Below are positions 1-8,374 of a stretch of 16,054 bases of DNA, piece after piece. The notes below the pieces were generated by a model. It was given only the letters and a program-made list of their open reading frames with translations. It was not told where the DNA came from and searched no databases. The translations under genes and the position numbers were made by a program. Source of the stretch: Candidatus Peregrinibacteria bacterium (lineage in GTDB: Bacteria; Patescibacteriota; Gracilibacteria; UBA1369; PNNO01); NCBI GenBank assembly GCA_014728955.1, contig WJKT01000058.1, positions 1-16,054 of the forward strand, read 5' to 3'. The number at the start of each line of letters is the position of its first letter. Positions within the stretch are counted from its first letter, which is position 1.

Positions 1-609
1 TCCACTGAATAAAATATTTGTTGCCCGTATGATGCCATCAATTGTTGATTGTCCTGTTCCGTAGTAATTATCCATTAAATGCTTTGTCTTGTTGTCATTT
101 ACTGCAATGATTGGAACTTTTAAAGCTCCGTCTTTTTCCATTGCATGCAGCCTGACAATTCCGGTTGTTGTTTCTTCGCACCCACCAATCCAGTCTTTCA
201 TTAAATCAGTCCTTTTTGTGTGGATTTCCGTTACCAAATCGCATCCGTCATCAATAGTAATATGTGGCTTTATATCAAGTACTTTATTTAAAAAATCGTA
301 GTATTCTTCCGAACTTTCTCCTTTAAAACCATACGCTTTAATGCCTTCTGAGCGCATAGCCTCGGCAACATCATCCTGCGTTGAAAGAGGATTGCATCCC
401 GCCACGGCCACATCCGCGCCACCGGCAATCAATGTTTTTACCAAATTGGCGGTTTCTTTTGTTATATGCAGAGCCATACCGATACGTAGGCCCTTGAGCG
501 GTTTTTCACGCTTGAATCGATCATGCAGTTTCATTAACGCCCCCATGTGTTCTTGTGCAAGCGCGATATTGTTTTTTCCTTGTTGAACCAGTTTTTCGGT
601 GTCGTTCAT
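1..609 (-). CDS. ahcY: Adenosylhomocysteinase, N-terminal 203 residues (cut by left window edge)
   Basis: S-adenosyl-L-homocysteine hydrolase splits SAH into adenosine and homocysteine, removing the by-product of methylation. The visible part is the substrate-binding domain. It shows LHITKET (residues 47-53), NPLSTQDDVAEAM (73-85), the paired aspartates of IDDGCDLV (119-126), EETTTGIVRLHAMEKDG (145-161) and VNDNKTKHLMDNYYGTGQST (170-189). The last block holds the Lys and Asp that family knowledge places in catalysis. The 'HITKET' form and compact spacing resemble the roughly 400-residue prokaryotic type. The frame is open to base 1, just before the expected NAD-binding glycine-rich loop, so the rest lies outside the window. 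The ATG at 609 is 4 bases after the metK stop, so the two are almost certainly one transcript. There is no Shine-Dalgarno, so translation may depend on coupling to metK. Confidence 0.96.
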   Translation of the reverse strand, partial: MNDTEKLVQQGKNNIALAQEHMGALMKLHDRFKREKPLKGLRIGMALHITKETANLVKTLIAGGADVAVAGCNPLSTQDDVAEAMRSEGIKAYGFKGESSEEYYDFLNKVLDIKPHITIDDGCDLVTEIHTKRTDLMKDWIGGCEETTTGIVRLHAMEKDGALKVPIIAVNDNKTKHLMDNYYGTGQSTIDGIIRATNILFSG

Positions 610-613
610 AGTA

Positions 614-1777
614 CTATTGTTTAAATGCTTCTTTTGAAAGAACAGCGGCTTTGTCTGTTTTTTCCCAGGTAAAGTCCTCGTCTTCACGTCCAAAATGTCC
701 GTAAGTCGCTGTTTTTTTGTAAATTGGTCGTAATAAATTTAAGCTGCTGATAATCCCGGCCGGTGTAAGGTCAAAATGAAGCCACACCAGTTCTTCGATT
801 TTTTTACGATCGATTTTTTCTGTACCGAAACATTGCACTTTTAATGACAAAGGATGTGTTACGCCAATAGCGTATGAAAGCTGAATTTCACATCTGTCGG
901 CGAGCTTTGCCGCTACAATATTTTTTGCAATATAACGCGCCATATAACTTGCACTTCTATCAACTTTTGTCGGATCTTTGCCCGAGAAGCATCCTCCACC
1001 GTGTGCCGCATAGCCGCCGTATGTATCAACGATGACTTTGCGTCCGGTGAGACCGGTATCTCCCATAGGGCCGCCAACAACAAATAATCCGGTTGGGTTG
1101 ATGTAATAGGTTGTTTTATCATCAACCAGATCGCCGCATATATCGTTTATCACATGTTTTTTAATGTCTTGTTCTATGTCTTTTTTGTCTATATTGGGAT
1201 TATGTTGTGTTGAAACAACAATTTGGTCGATTCGTTGCGGTTTATCGTCTTTATATTCAACGGTCACTTGTGTCTTGCCGTCCGGTCGTAAATATGGGAT
1301 TATCTTTTTTGTTCGTACTTCTTCAAGTTTCATGGCTAATTTATGCGCCAATGATATTGGAAGAGGCATTAATTCTTTTGTTTCATTGCACGCGTATCCG
1401 AACATAATACCTTGATCGCCGGCACCGAGATGTTCGTCGACAATGTGTTTTTTATTTACACCAAGAGCTATATCGGGACTTTGTTCTTGTATCGAGGTGA
1501 TAACTGAACAGGTTTCGTAATCAAAACCGTATTTCGCCCTTGTATACCCGATTTCTTTAGCTACACTCCGTGCAATTGAGGGGATATCCACATAGCAATC
1601 GGTTGAAATTTCTCCCGCGACAAAAATAAGACCGGTTGTCACCAATGTTTCACAGGCGACTCGACCATATGGATCGTGCGTTAAAATGGAATCTAAAATA
1701 GCGTCGGAAATTTGATCCGCAAGCTTATCGGGGTGACCGCTGGTTACCGATTCAGAGGTGAAAAAATGTTTACTCAT
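614..1777 (-). CDS. metK: S-adenosylmethionine synthetase (methionine adenosyltransferase)
   Basis: MetK makes S-adenosylmethionine from methionine and ATP in the cytoplasm. The 387-residue length is normal for the bacterial enzyme. Landmarks are GHPDK (14-18), the first family signature GAGDQGIMFGYA (118-129), INPTGLFVVGGPMGDTGLTG (226-245) and the phosphate-loop signature GGGCFSGKDPTKVDRSA (260-276). The usual form of the last is GGGAFSGKD, so Cys263 replaces an alanine; the catalytic charged residues around it are intact. The ATG at 1777 gives the family-typical start MSKHFFTSESVTSGHPDK, with no Shine-Dalgarno upstream. It is first in an operon with ahcY, and together they form the synthesis and recycling arms of the methyl cycle. 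It is divergent from the glycan operon. Confidence 0.98.
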   Translation of the reverse strand: MSKHFFTSESVTSGHPDKLADQISDAILDSILTHDPYGRVACETLVTTGLIFVAGEISTDCYVDIPSIARSVAKEIGYTRAKYGFDYETCSVITSIQEQSPDIALGVNKKHIVDEHLGAGDQGIMFGYACNETKELMPLPISLAHKLAMKLEEVRTKKIIPYLRPDGKTQVTVEYKDDKPQRIDQIVVSTQHNPNIDKKDIEQDIKKHVINDICGDLVDDKTTYYINPTGLFVVGGPMGDTGLTGRKVIVDTYGGYAAHGGGCFSGKDPTKVDRSASYMARYIAKNIVAAKLADRCEIQLSYAIGVTHPLSLKVQCFGTEKIDRKKIEELVWLHFDLTPAGIISSLNLLRPIYKKTATYGHFGREDEDFTWEKTDKAAVLSKEAFKQ

Positions 1778-1869
1778 GTGCGGCGTTGTTTACTAAGCAC
1801 GCAGATAGTAGCAAACTGCTGAAACAAAATCTAGTTTATGTTAAGATAATACCAGTTAATAATGGCTAT
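1778..1869. promoter_or_regulatory. Divergent intergenic region between metK and the glycan operon
   Basis: This 92-base spacer must hold the promoters of both divergent units. On the plus strand GATAAT at 1845-1850 is a plausible -10, which would start transcription near 1857, about 13 bases before the glycosyltransferase ATG at 1870. No good -35 pairs with it. For metK only weak four-of-six -10 matches are visible, for example TACTAT read on the minus strand. It is too short, and lacks the helices, for me to call a SAM riboswitch. Confidence 0.35.
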
Positions 1870-2922
1870 ATGGAAAATTCTTACCCGAAGATATCAATTA
1901 TTATCGTAGGGTATAAATCAAAAAAATATCTTGATGCCTGCTTTAAATCGATTCAGCATCAAACATTTTATTCTCCTCAAAATGTTGAGGTCATTTTTAT
2001 TAATAACGGGTCTTTTGACGGGAGTATATCACTCATTCAACGAAGTTATCGATGGGTGAGTACGGTACGCAACATGAAGAATGTTGGTATGGCAGTTGCT
2101 TTGAATCAGGGGGTTAAGTATGCATCGGGGAAATATATTGTGATTATGAATCCGGACATAATACTGGAAAAAGATTACTTGGAAAAAGCCTATAAAAAAA
2201 TGGAGCACGACCATAAAATCGGCGCGTTATGCGGTAAAATTTATCGATACGATTTTAATCAATCGGGCAAGACGGCGATTTTTGATACGGTTGGTGTTTT
2301 TTCCGTTGTTGATCGCGAAGTGTTAAGTGCTCGCGGAGTGCGTGATGACGGACAATTCGAAAAAAGCGAGCAAATTTTTAGTGTGCGCAATATATGTTGC
2401 ATGTATCGAAAAAGCGTACTGGAAGATGTGCGCATTAATGATGAATATTTTGATGAGGATTTCTTTTTATATCTCGAAGATGTAGATATATGTTGGCGAA
2501 TGAATCTTTTTGGATGGAAAGTGTATTTTATGCCGGCTATGGTTTCGTATCATTGTACCGATACGATGAAGCAATCGACGCTGAAGGATAACAGGCGGCG
2601 TGAACGTCGTGCTTTTATAAAAAATGAACGACTGATGACTATTAAAAATGAATTTTTTCTTACGGTGATGCATGATTTTTTCATTATTTTAAAAAAGCGT
2701 TTTATAAAAAAGAGTTTTTTGCTGGAAGGCTGGATTGGTGGTTTTTTTACTTATATAAAGCAAATTCCCGCAGCATTTAAAAAACGGAGAATTATTATGA
2801 AACGGCGGCGCGTATCCCGTCTTGAAATGCGACGGTGGTTTATTCGTAAAACAAATAGCAGGTACGATTATTATAAAGCAAAAAGTTTATATATTTATGC
2901 AAAACTTCCTCAGATTTATTAA
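1870..2922 (+). CDS. Family 2 glycosyltransferase (WbbL/rhamnosyltransferase-like)
   Basis: This inverting nucleotide-sugar glycosyltransferase has a GT-A fold and probably adds a sugar to a lipid-linked oligosaccharide at the inner face of the membrane. The 350-residue protein has the GT2 opening ISIIIVGYKSKKYLDACFKS (8-27), INNGSFDGS (44-52, the nucleotide-binding acidic site), NVGMAVALNQGVKYASGKYI (71-90), the DXD-type NPD at 95-97, and the acceptor and catalytic-base region FFLYLEDVDICWRMNLFGWK (198-217). The last 100 residues are very rich in Lys and Arg with hydrophobic stretches, which suggests membrane association. I chose the ATG at 1870 because the GT2 fold begins seven residues later; an upstream ATG at 1786 would add 28 unrelated residues and reach back towards metK. 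Its 3' end overlaps the next gene by 26 bases. The sugar and linkage cannot be read from sequence. Confidence 0.9.
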   Translation: MENSYPKISIIIVGYKSKKYLDACFKSIQHQTFYSPQNVEVIFINNGSFDGSISLIQRSYRWVSTVRNMKNVGMAVALNQGVKYASGKYIVIMNPDIILEKDYLEKAYKKMEHDHKIGALCGKIYRYDFNQSGKTAIFDTVGVFSVVDREVLSARGVRDDGQFEKSEQIFSVRNICCMYRKSVLEDVRINDEYFDEDFFLYLEDVDICWRMNLFGWKVYFMPAMVSYHCTDTMKQSTLKDNRRRERRAFIKNERLMTIKNEFFLTVMHDFFIILKKRFIKKSFLLEGWIGGFFTYIKQIPAAFKKRRIIMKRRRVSRLEMRRWFIRKTNSRYDYYKAKSLYIYAKLPQIY

Positions 2923-4273
2923 TCAAAAGCGTTACGCCTTCTTGGCTCTGATTACTGCCGATTTGATATTTTTTTCGCTCTCTTTTTTATGTGCGTATGG
3001 TATGCGGAATGCTCTTGGGCAGGGGATACAGCCGCTTGAAATATATGTTTCGGCTATGCCGGTTTCATTCTTGATTATGATTGTGGTTTTTTATTTTTTT
3101 GGTCTATATGAACAGAAAATCCGTATTAATAGCGTAAGTGAATTGTATACCGTTACAAAAGCGATATTAATGACGGCGGTATTGCTCATGGCCGGCTCTT
3201 TTTTATATAAGTACGATTATTCTCGGGGCTTTGTTGTTATCTTTATTCTTTCCGGAATAGTATTTCTTAATATGGGGCGAATTATGGTACGCATGATTCG
3301 ACTATGGTTTATTAAACGTGGAAAAGGAGTGACGTCGATTTTAATTGTGGGAGCCGGGAAGCCGGGAAGGAAATTAGCTGAACAAATAGAAAAATATTAT
3401 GATTTTGGGTATCGCATTGTTGGTTTTATCGATGATAAGGTGAATCAGGAGAAGGCGGGTGTGCCGGTACTTGGCGGGATCAAGGATGTGGTTAAGCAAA
3501 GTACACTCCATAATATTGATGTCATTTATGTTGCCGATCCGACGTTGTCATACGAAGCCATATTGGAGTTAATGGTGGATGGTGAACACTTGAACGTTCA
3601 ATTTAAGCTTGTTTCCAGTTTGTACGAAATTTTGGCCGGGAAAATTGATATACAGCAAATTGAAGGAATTCCGACAATCGATATTCGGCCGAAAAAAGGA
3701 TTGTGGTGGTACCGCTTGGTAAAGAGAGTGATGGACATCATAGTATCGTTTTTTGGACTGATTATTCTGTCGCCGTTGTGGCTTTTTATCGTTGTTGCTA
3801 TACGAATTGATTCTCCGGGAAAGGCTCTTTTGAAGCAAAAACGTGTGGGGAAGAACGGTACTACATTTATGATGTACAAATTTAGAACAATGAAACAAGA
3901 TGCCGATTTATATGCAAAAGCGCCGAAAAAAAATAATGATGATAGAGTAACGGCCGTTGGTTCTTTTTTGCGTAAGACCAGCCTTGATGAATTACCGCAA
4001 TTAATAAATATTATAAAAGGTGATATGTCATTGGTGGGACCTCGTCCGGAAATGCCGTTTATTGTAAAGGGATATTCAAAATGGCAACGCAAGCGACTTG
4101 AAGTAAAACCCGGATTAACCGGCTTGTGGCAAATTTTGGGTAGAAAAGATCTGCCGCTTCATGAGAATATAGAATACGATTTTTACTATATACAAAATCA
4201 ATCCCTGTTACTCGATCTGGTTATTATTTTCAAAACAATCGGGGCGGTTATTACGGGGAAAGGTGCTTATTAA
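2897..4273 (+). CDS. Polyprenyl-phosphate sugar-1-phosphate transferase (WbaP/WcaJ type)
   Basis: This membrane enzyme starts glycan assembly by moving a sugar-1-phosphate from a UDP-sugar to undecaprenyl phosphate. The 458-residue protein has the full long-form layout. There are four N-terminal membrane helices (about 14-35, 52-70, 88-104, 110-127). A Rossmann-like cytoplasmic domain follows, with ILIVGAGKPGRKLAEQI (148-164) and VGFIDD (175-180). Next comes the membrane-embedded hairpin at 276-303 containing the family proline, then the catalytic domain. That domain shows KQKRVGKNG (313-321), MYKFRTM (326-332), DELPQLINIIKGDMSLVGPR (364-383) and KPGLTGLWQILGR (404-416). Position 2897 is the first ATG that begins a normal N-terminus; it lies inside the glycosyltransferase end, with no Shine-Dalgarno. 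The gene is 10 bases upstream of the ligase gene, so the three form one operon. Which hexose it transfers is not evident. Confidence 0.94.
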   Translation: MQNFLRFINQKRYAFLALITADLIFFSLSFLCAYGMRNALGQGIQPLEIYVSAMPVSFLIMIVVFYFFGLYEQKIRINSVSELYTVTKAILMTAVLLMAGSFLYKYDYSRGFVVIFILSGIVFLNMGRIMVRMIRLWFIKRGKGVTSILIVGAGKPGRKLAEQIEKYYDFGYRIVGFIDDKVNQEKAGVPVLGGIKDVVKQSTLHNIDVIYVADPTLSYEAILELMVDGEHLNVQFKLVSSLYEILAGKIDIQQIEGIPTIDIRPKKGLWWYRLVKRVMDIIVSFFGLIILSPLWLFIVVAIRIDSPGKALLKQKRVGKNGTTFMMYKFRTMKQDADLYAKAPKKNNDDRVTAVGSFLRKTSLDELPQLINIIKGDMSLVGPRPEMPFIVKGYSKWQRKRLEVKPGLTGLWQILGRKDLPLHENIEYDFYYIQNQSLLLDLVIIFKTIGAVITGKGAY

Positions 4274-4283
4274 TATATTGATT

Positions 4284-6245
4284 ATGAAAACCAAAATAGC
4301 AAACAGTATATCAACGCTTATCGAGTGGCTTATATACCTCTCGGTTTTTTTAATTCCGGTGGTATTCCTGCCACAGGTTGCTTCGGTATTTACAACTCCC
4401 AAACTTTATGTGTTCCGTGTCGTTACACTTCTGATTGTTTTCTTATGGGCCGTGCGTTTTCTGTTATATAAAAAAACACCGTTTCGCTGGTCTCCCGTGT
4501 TCTTTTTCGTTATAGCGTATGGTCTTGTCTCAGTTTTGAATACGATTGTTACAGTGAATGTATGGACCAGTCTGCTTGGTATTTACGGACGTTTTGTGGG
4601 GCTTATTACGGTGAGTAATCTTTTATTATGGATGTATATCGTATTTAATGAAATAAATACGCGACGAAAAATAATGAATGTGCTCGCAGTATCGATCGCA
4701 ACGGCGTTGCTTATTGCTCTTTACGGGGTGCTGCAATATTTTGATGTATTGGTTAATATTTTTTACTGGACACAAGATCCGCTTGAAAGAGCATTTGGAA
4801 CCATCGGTCATAGTAATCACACGGCGGCATACTTGGGAATGAATCTGGTTATATTGCTCGGCTTAGTGCATCTTCCACGTTTTGCGTGGAAAAGAATAAT
4901 GTGTTGGATTGGAGTGGGCTTATTATCAATCGCACTTATATTAACGGCAAGTAGAGGGGGAATTGCTGCTGTTGTTATCGCCCTTGTGTTGTGGGTGATA
5001 TATGTGTTTTATACAACCGATATCAAAAAGAAAATACGTACCTATGGAAAAATTATTTTATCGGTCCTGCTTCTACTTTTTATTGGCGGTTTGGTCTGGA
5101 AAACCAGCCTTACCTCCCTCCCGATCGTAGAGCGATCTGTTTCCACGGTGAGGTATATTCAACAGGGAAATATGCCCGATCGTGTCAGTTGGTGGTTAAG
5201 TACGATTGAAATGATTCAAGATAAGCCTCTTTTAGGTCACGGACTGTCAACATACCGTGATGTATATAATCAATATCGCAGGGTGGATTATCGAACCCCG
5301 AATGATGCGCAAGACACGATTACGCCGCATTCGGCTCACAATGAATACCTGACTATTGCTGCTGCACAGGGAATAGTGGGGTTGCTTTTATACGTGATGA
5401 TGATTGGATCCGTAATGGTGTATGGCTATCGCGCTCTACGCAGAATGAAGAAAAAAGAAGATAGGTTGTTACTTTATTCCACAGGGATGGGAATATGCGT
5501 ATATCTGGCTCAGGTCATGGTGAGTTTTGGCGTGGTATCTACGTTATTTGTCTTTTTTACTTTTATGGGTCTGCTTGTTTCTATGAGTAGGATAGATCGT
5601 GATTCAATAACCATATCACTGCCGTTGTGGTCACGAATAATTGTGTCACTTATTGTTTTTTTGCTGGTGATTGCCGGATGTATCGGATCTTTCTTCTCAC
5701 TGGCCGGGGAATATCATTATCAGCAGGCACAATCGAATTTTGCCAAGCGTAATATGGAGCAGGTATTTGAGCATTACGATGCGGCATTATGGTTTATGCC
5801 AAAGATGGCTCATTATTATGAACGGTATGGGGATTTTTTGTTTAAATTGGGTATTAGTATGCCTGAAGGAACACAGGAGCCTTATCTGCACGATGCAATT
5901 GAAAAGTACAATATCAGCTTGCTGATTAATAACAATTTGCCACACGTTCATTTAAATAGAGGTCTTGTGTATACGAGACTGGCTGAAGAGGTGTCATATC
6001 GAGATGAAGAATTAGCAGATCTTTTTAGGAATGTTGCAATTGAGTCGTTTGAAAATGCTGTTCAACGAACACGAAATAACCCGTTTTACCGATATAAACT
6101 GGCACAAACGCTTGAATATTATGAACGACATGCTCAAGCTGCCGAGGAGTACTTTGCACTATTGGATATTCGTGATCCGTATAGAGATGTAGCGGAAAAA
6201 ATCAATGCGCTTGAAGAAAAATTAGGTTCGTTTGCGGATGAGTAG
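4284..6245 (+). CDS. O-antigen ligase/polymerase family membrane protein with C-terminal TPR region
   Basis: This is a Wzy_C-type enzyme, a family that polymerises glycans or moves a finished lipid-linked glycan to a final acceptor outside the membrane. The 653-residue protein has about 12 hydrophobic helices between residues 13 and 470. Family landmarks are FGTIGHSNHTAAYLGMNL (171-188), LTASRGG (220-226), RVSWWLSTIEMIQDKPLLGH (300-319) and the extracellular loop motif PHSAHNEYLTIAAAQGIVGL (348-367). After residue 475 come about 175 soluble residues with TPR-like helices, for example GDFLFKLG (516-523), HLNRGLVYTRLAEE (556-569) and YKLAQTLEYYERHAQAAEEY (604-623). The start is the ATG at 4284, 10 bases after the preceding stop; an in-frame GTG at 4263 overlaps that gene and is less likely. 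A bacterium without lipopolysaccharide could use it for protein or S-layer glycosylation or for capsule, so the acceptor is open. It ends 24 bases inside the convergent YibE/F gene. Confidence 0.88.
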   Translation: MKTKIANSISTLIEWLIYLSVFLIPVVFLPQVASVFTTPKLYVFRVVTLLIVFLWAVRFLLYKKTPFRWSPVFFFVIAYGLVSVLNTIVTVNVWTSLLGIYGRFVGLITVSNLLLWMYIVFNEINTRRKIMNVLAVSIATALLIALYGVLQYFDVLVNIFYWTQDPLERAFGTIGHSNHTAAYLGMNLVILLGLVHLPRFAWKRIMCWIGVGLLSIALILTASRGGIAAVVIALVLWVIYVFYTTDIKKKIRTYGKIILSVLLLLFIGGLVWKTSLTSLPIVERSVSTVRYIQQGNMPDRVSWWLSTIEMIQDKPLLGHGLSTYRDVYNQYRRVDYRTPNDAQDTITPHSAHNEYLTIAAAQGIVGLLLYVMMIGSVMVYGYRALRRMKKKEDRLLLYSTGMGICVYLAQVMVSFGVVSTLFVFFTFMGLLVSMSRIDRDSITISLPLWSRIIVSLIVFLLVIAGCIGSFFSLAGEYHYQQAQSNFAKRNMEQVFEHYDAALWFMPKMAHYYERYGDFLFKLGISMPEGTQEPYLHDAIEKYNISLLINNNLPHVHLNRGLVYTRLAEEVSYRDEELADLFRNVAIESFENAVQRTRNNPFYRYKLAQTLEYYERHAQAAEEYFALLDIRDPYRDVAEKINALEEKLGSFADE

Positions 6246-7349
6246 TGAACTGGCGAGTGCGGTGACGGGGATTGCGAGTAGCAATCCGAAACTTCCCGAT
6301 ATTGATCGAACGATTTCAGCAGCGATAAAATCGAAGTTAATAACGTGCATAAAATCAAAATTATCCATTGCAAAGAGAAGGAGTAGCGGGAAGGAGCTTC
6401 CTACATACGCTAAAATGAGAGTGTTTGACATGGTTCCCATAATATCTTTCCCTACCTGCATACCGGCTTCAAATAATTTTTTTCCGGAAATGCTTTTATT
6501 TGCCAAATAAATTTCATTAACCGAAGAGGCAATCGACATGCCAACATCCATAACTGCACCGAGTGCTCCAATCATAATACTGGCAAAAAAGATATGGCTG
6601 AAATTGAGTTCGGGTCTGTTTATATAAAGAATGCGAGCATCTTCTCCCGAGAGTCCCGTTAATAAGCTGATATTGCCTACAAAGTAGGCGATGAGTGCGG
6701 CGCATAAAACGCCAAAAACAGTGCCGATAATGGCACTTAACGCTTTTTTGTTTATACCCGCGATAAGCGTAATAGTAATTAAGCTGATAGCAATGGAGAC
6801 ACAGGTGGCGATAAGAAGAGCATCATATCCTTGTATAGTCAGCGGAATAAGGATGAAAAAGATTGCTCCTATGGTAACGATCAAGCTGATTAATGCCTTC
6901 AGGCCTTTCATTTTGCCTAAAAGAATCAAGCCCAGAAAAAACAAAGCAACGAAAACAATCATTGTATTGTTGCGAATGAAATCTGTTGCATATCCTTCAA
7001 TCTGTTCGCCGTCAACGTTCAAAAAAAGCATCACCGTATCACCTTTTTCCAGATATATATCATAGATTTGTCCTGTAATTTCATTGGTTGATTCGAAAAT
7101 AGTGCCTTTGTACTCACCTTCCAGCACTTCAAATGTTACATTTTGGATAGTATGAAATTGAGATTGTTCTTTGGTTGGATCGTACAGGGGGTTGTCCGGC
7201 TGTATTTCAATTTTTTGTTCCGTTACTTCGTTTACTTGTCCCTTTGCGTATAATTCTTGTGTGGTTTCGGATTGTTGCGCGTAGCATGATGGTCCGAATA
7301 CACTTAAAAAAGTGACTGCCAAACTTGTAATAATAATTGTTTTTTTCAT
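6222..7349 (-). CDS. YibE/F family multi-pass membrane protein
   Basis: This protein matches the YibE/F family, a poorly characterised membrane family found in Firmicutes and Patescibacteria whose function is not established. Its 375 residues begin with a clear signal peptide: MKK, a hydrophobic core, and a likely cut after CYA at residue 24. An extracellular beta-rich domain follows at about 30-125, including VLEGEYKG and EKGDTVMLFL. The rest is a membrane domain of about seven helices starting near residue 129. Conserved-looking segments include MIGALGAVMDVGMSIASSV in the helical bundle and ISGKKLFEAGMQVGKDIMG in a cytoplasmic loop, with IAAEIVRSISGSFGLLLAIP near the end. Family membership rests on the 'GALGAVMDVGMSIASS' plus 'GKDIMGTMSNTLILAY' pattern. 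It sits tail to tail with the ligase, overlapping by 24 bases, and head to head with queG. The start at 7349 is set by the signal peptide. No Shine-Dalgarno is visible. Confidence 0.9.
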   Translation of the reverse strand: MKKTIIITSLAVTFLSVFGPSCYAQQSETTQELYAKGQVNEVTEQKIEIQPDNPLYDPTKEQSQFHTIQNVTFEVLEGEYKGTIFESTNEITGQIYDIYLEKGDTVMLFLNVDGEQIEGYATDFIRNNTMIVFVALFFLGLILLGKMKGLKALISLIVTIGAIFFILIPLTIQGYDALLIATCVSIAISLITITLIAGINKKALSAIIGTVFGVLCAALIAYFVGNISLLTGLSGEDARILYINRPELNFSHIFFASIMIGALGAVMDVGMSIASSVNEIYLANKSISGKKLFEAGMQVGKDIMGTMSNTLILAYVGSSFPLLLLFAMDNFDFMHVINFDFIAAEIVRSISGSFGLLLAIPVTALASSLLIRKRT

Positions 7350-7374
7350 AATAAGAACGGTTTAACGCTCACCT

Positions 7375-7404
7375 ACGATAGCGTGAAGTGGTCTGTTCAG
7401 GCAA
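7375..7404 (-). promoter_or_regulatory. Candidate promoter for the YibE/F gene
   Basis: On the minus strand TTGCCT (7404-7399) is followed after 18 bases by TATCGT (7380-7375). Both match the sigma-70 consensus at four of six positions. Transcription would start near 7368, leaving a leader of about 18 bases before the ATG at 7349. The same TTGCCT hexamer is the best -35 for the gene at 15807. Confidence 0.35.
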
Positions 7405-7411
7405 GCTTATG

Positions 7412-7417
7412 TATAGT
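7412..7417 (+). promoter_or_regulatory. Candidate -10 box for queG
   Basis: TATAGT matches the -10 consensus at five of six positions and is directly preceded by TG. No convincing -35 is seen. Transcription from it would begin at about 7424, the A of the preferred queG ATG, so this would be a leaderless message. It also argues against the alternative ATG at 7409, which lies upstream of the box. Confidence 0.3.
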
Positions 7418-7423
7418 GAAACT

Positions 7424-8356
7424 ATGGATAAACACATTAAACAATATGCCCGCAGTTTAGGATTTCATATGGTGGGGATTTCTCCGGCAACGCGGCTTGA
7501 ACGGGAAAAGGAACATCTTGATGCCTGGCTGATGAAGGGATATGAGGCGGATCTTGCGTATATGAAAAAGCATGCTGATCGTCGCACTGATGCGTGCCAG
7601 AGTTTGCCGGGAGCTAAAAGCATTATTTGTTTGGCAATGAACTATTATCAAAAACGGGGTGATCAACCTGGTGATGAAGCTCGGGCAAAAGTAGCGCGGT
7701 ATGCATGGGGAAAGGATTATCACATTGTTATTGAAAAAAAATTAAAGAAAATACGACGATTTATTATTGCCAATGCAGGAAAGGCACTCTCGAAAAAAGA
7801 TTTTAAACTCTATTGTGATGCAGGGCCTATTTTGGAACGCGCACATGCGGTCAGAGCCGGGTTGGGATTTATCGGTAAAAATACGATGCTGATAACTCCC
7901 CGTTATGGATCATGGGTATTTCTTGCTGAAATAATTACGACGCTTTCTCTGCCTTATGATATGCCGTTTAATAAAGAAATGGGCTGTGGAGATTGTACGC
8001 GCTGTATGGATGCATGTCCGGTGAAAGCAATTGTCAGACCCTATCGTATCGATGCCAATAAATGTATCGCTTATCAGACTATTGAAAAAAAAGATTCGGT
8101 TGAAGGCCGGACGCATGGTTTTGTGTTTGGATGTGATGTATGTCAGGAAGTATGTCCCCATAATTGTCGTGCACAACAGACTGATACGAAAGAGTTTCTT
8201 AAACATCGTGCGGGGCAATCCTTGAACGTTCAACGCATACTGGCAATGAGCGAAGAAGAGTTTGTTAAAGCATATCCCGCTTCTCCCATAAAACGAGCCG
8301 GCTTAAAAAAGCTTAAAAATACGCTTCGAACTATGGTATCATCTAACAAGAATTGA
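7424..8356 (+). CDS. queG: Epoxyqueuosine reductase QueG (cobalamin-dependent, two 4Fe-4S clusters)
   Basis: QueG catalyses the last step of queuosine synthesis, reducing epoxyqueuosine in the wobble base of Tyr, His, Asn and Asp tRNAs with cobalamin and two iron-sulphur clusters. The 310-residue protein carries an N-terminal cobalamin-binding domain with KSIICLAMNYY (65-75) and RYAWGKDYH (92-100). The signature YCDAGPILERAHAVRAGLGF (130-149) contains the conserved acidic catalytic residue Asp132. IGKNTMLITPRYGSWVFLAE (150-169) follows. The first ferredoxin-type cluster motif is CGDCTRCMDACP (188-199); the second is CDVCQEVCPHN (237-247), completed by Cys214. The C-terminal HEAT-like extension of some QueG proteins is absent. 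ATG 7424 gives the family N-terminus; GTG 7388 and ATG 7409 are upstream alternatives. It is divergent from the YibE/F gene. The organism must therefore obtain cobalamin, which fits the adenosyltransferase gene at 8749. Confidence 0.95.
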   Translation: MDKHIKQYARSLGFHMVGISPATRLEREKEHLDAWLMKGYEADLAYMKKHADRRTDACQSLPGAKSIICLAMNYYQKRGDQPGDEARAKVARYAWGKDYHIVIEKKLKKIRRFIIANAGKALSKKDFKLYCDAGPILERAHAVRAGLGFIGKNTMLITPRYGSWVFLAEIITTLSLPYDMPFNKEMGCGDCTRCMDACPVKAIVRPYRIDANKCIAYQTIEKKDSVEGRTHGFVFGCDVCQEVCPHNCRAQQTDTKEFLKHRAGQSLNVQRILAMSEEEFVKAYPASPIKRAGLKKLKNTLRTMVSSNKN

Positions 8357-8374
8357 TTCCTTAAAGCAGCTCTT

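Noticed and set aside
1786..1869. Upstream in-frame ATG extending the glycosyltransferase by 28 residues
   Set aside because: The added residues have no GT2 character, would start 9 bases from the metK start, and would leave no room for promoters; ATG 1870 fits the family N-terminus.
1778..1869. SAM riboswitch upstream of metK
   Set aside because: Only 92 bases are shared with a divergent promoter, and I could not find the paired helices or a terminator expected of a SAM riboswitch.
3598..4092. 164-codon open frame on the minus strand
   Set aside because: It lies wholly inside the catalytic domain of the sugar-phosphate transferase, has no family motif and is a shadow of that conserved coding frame.
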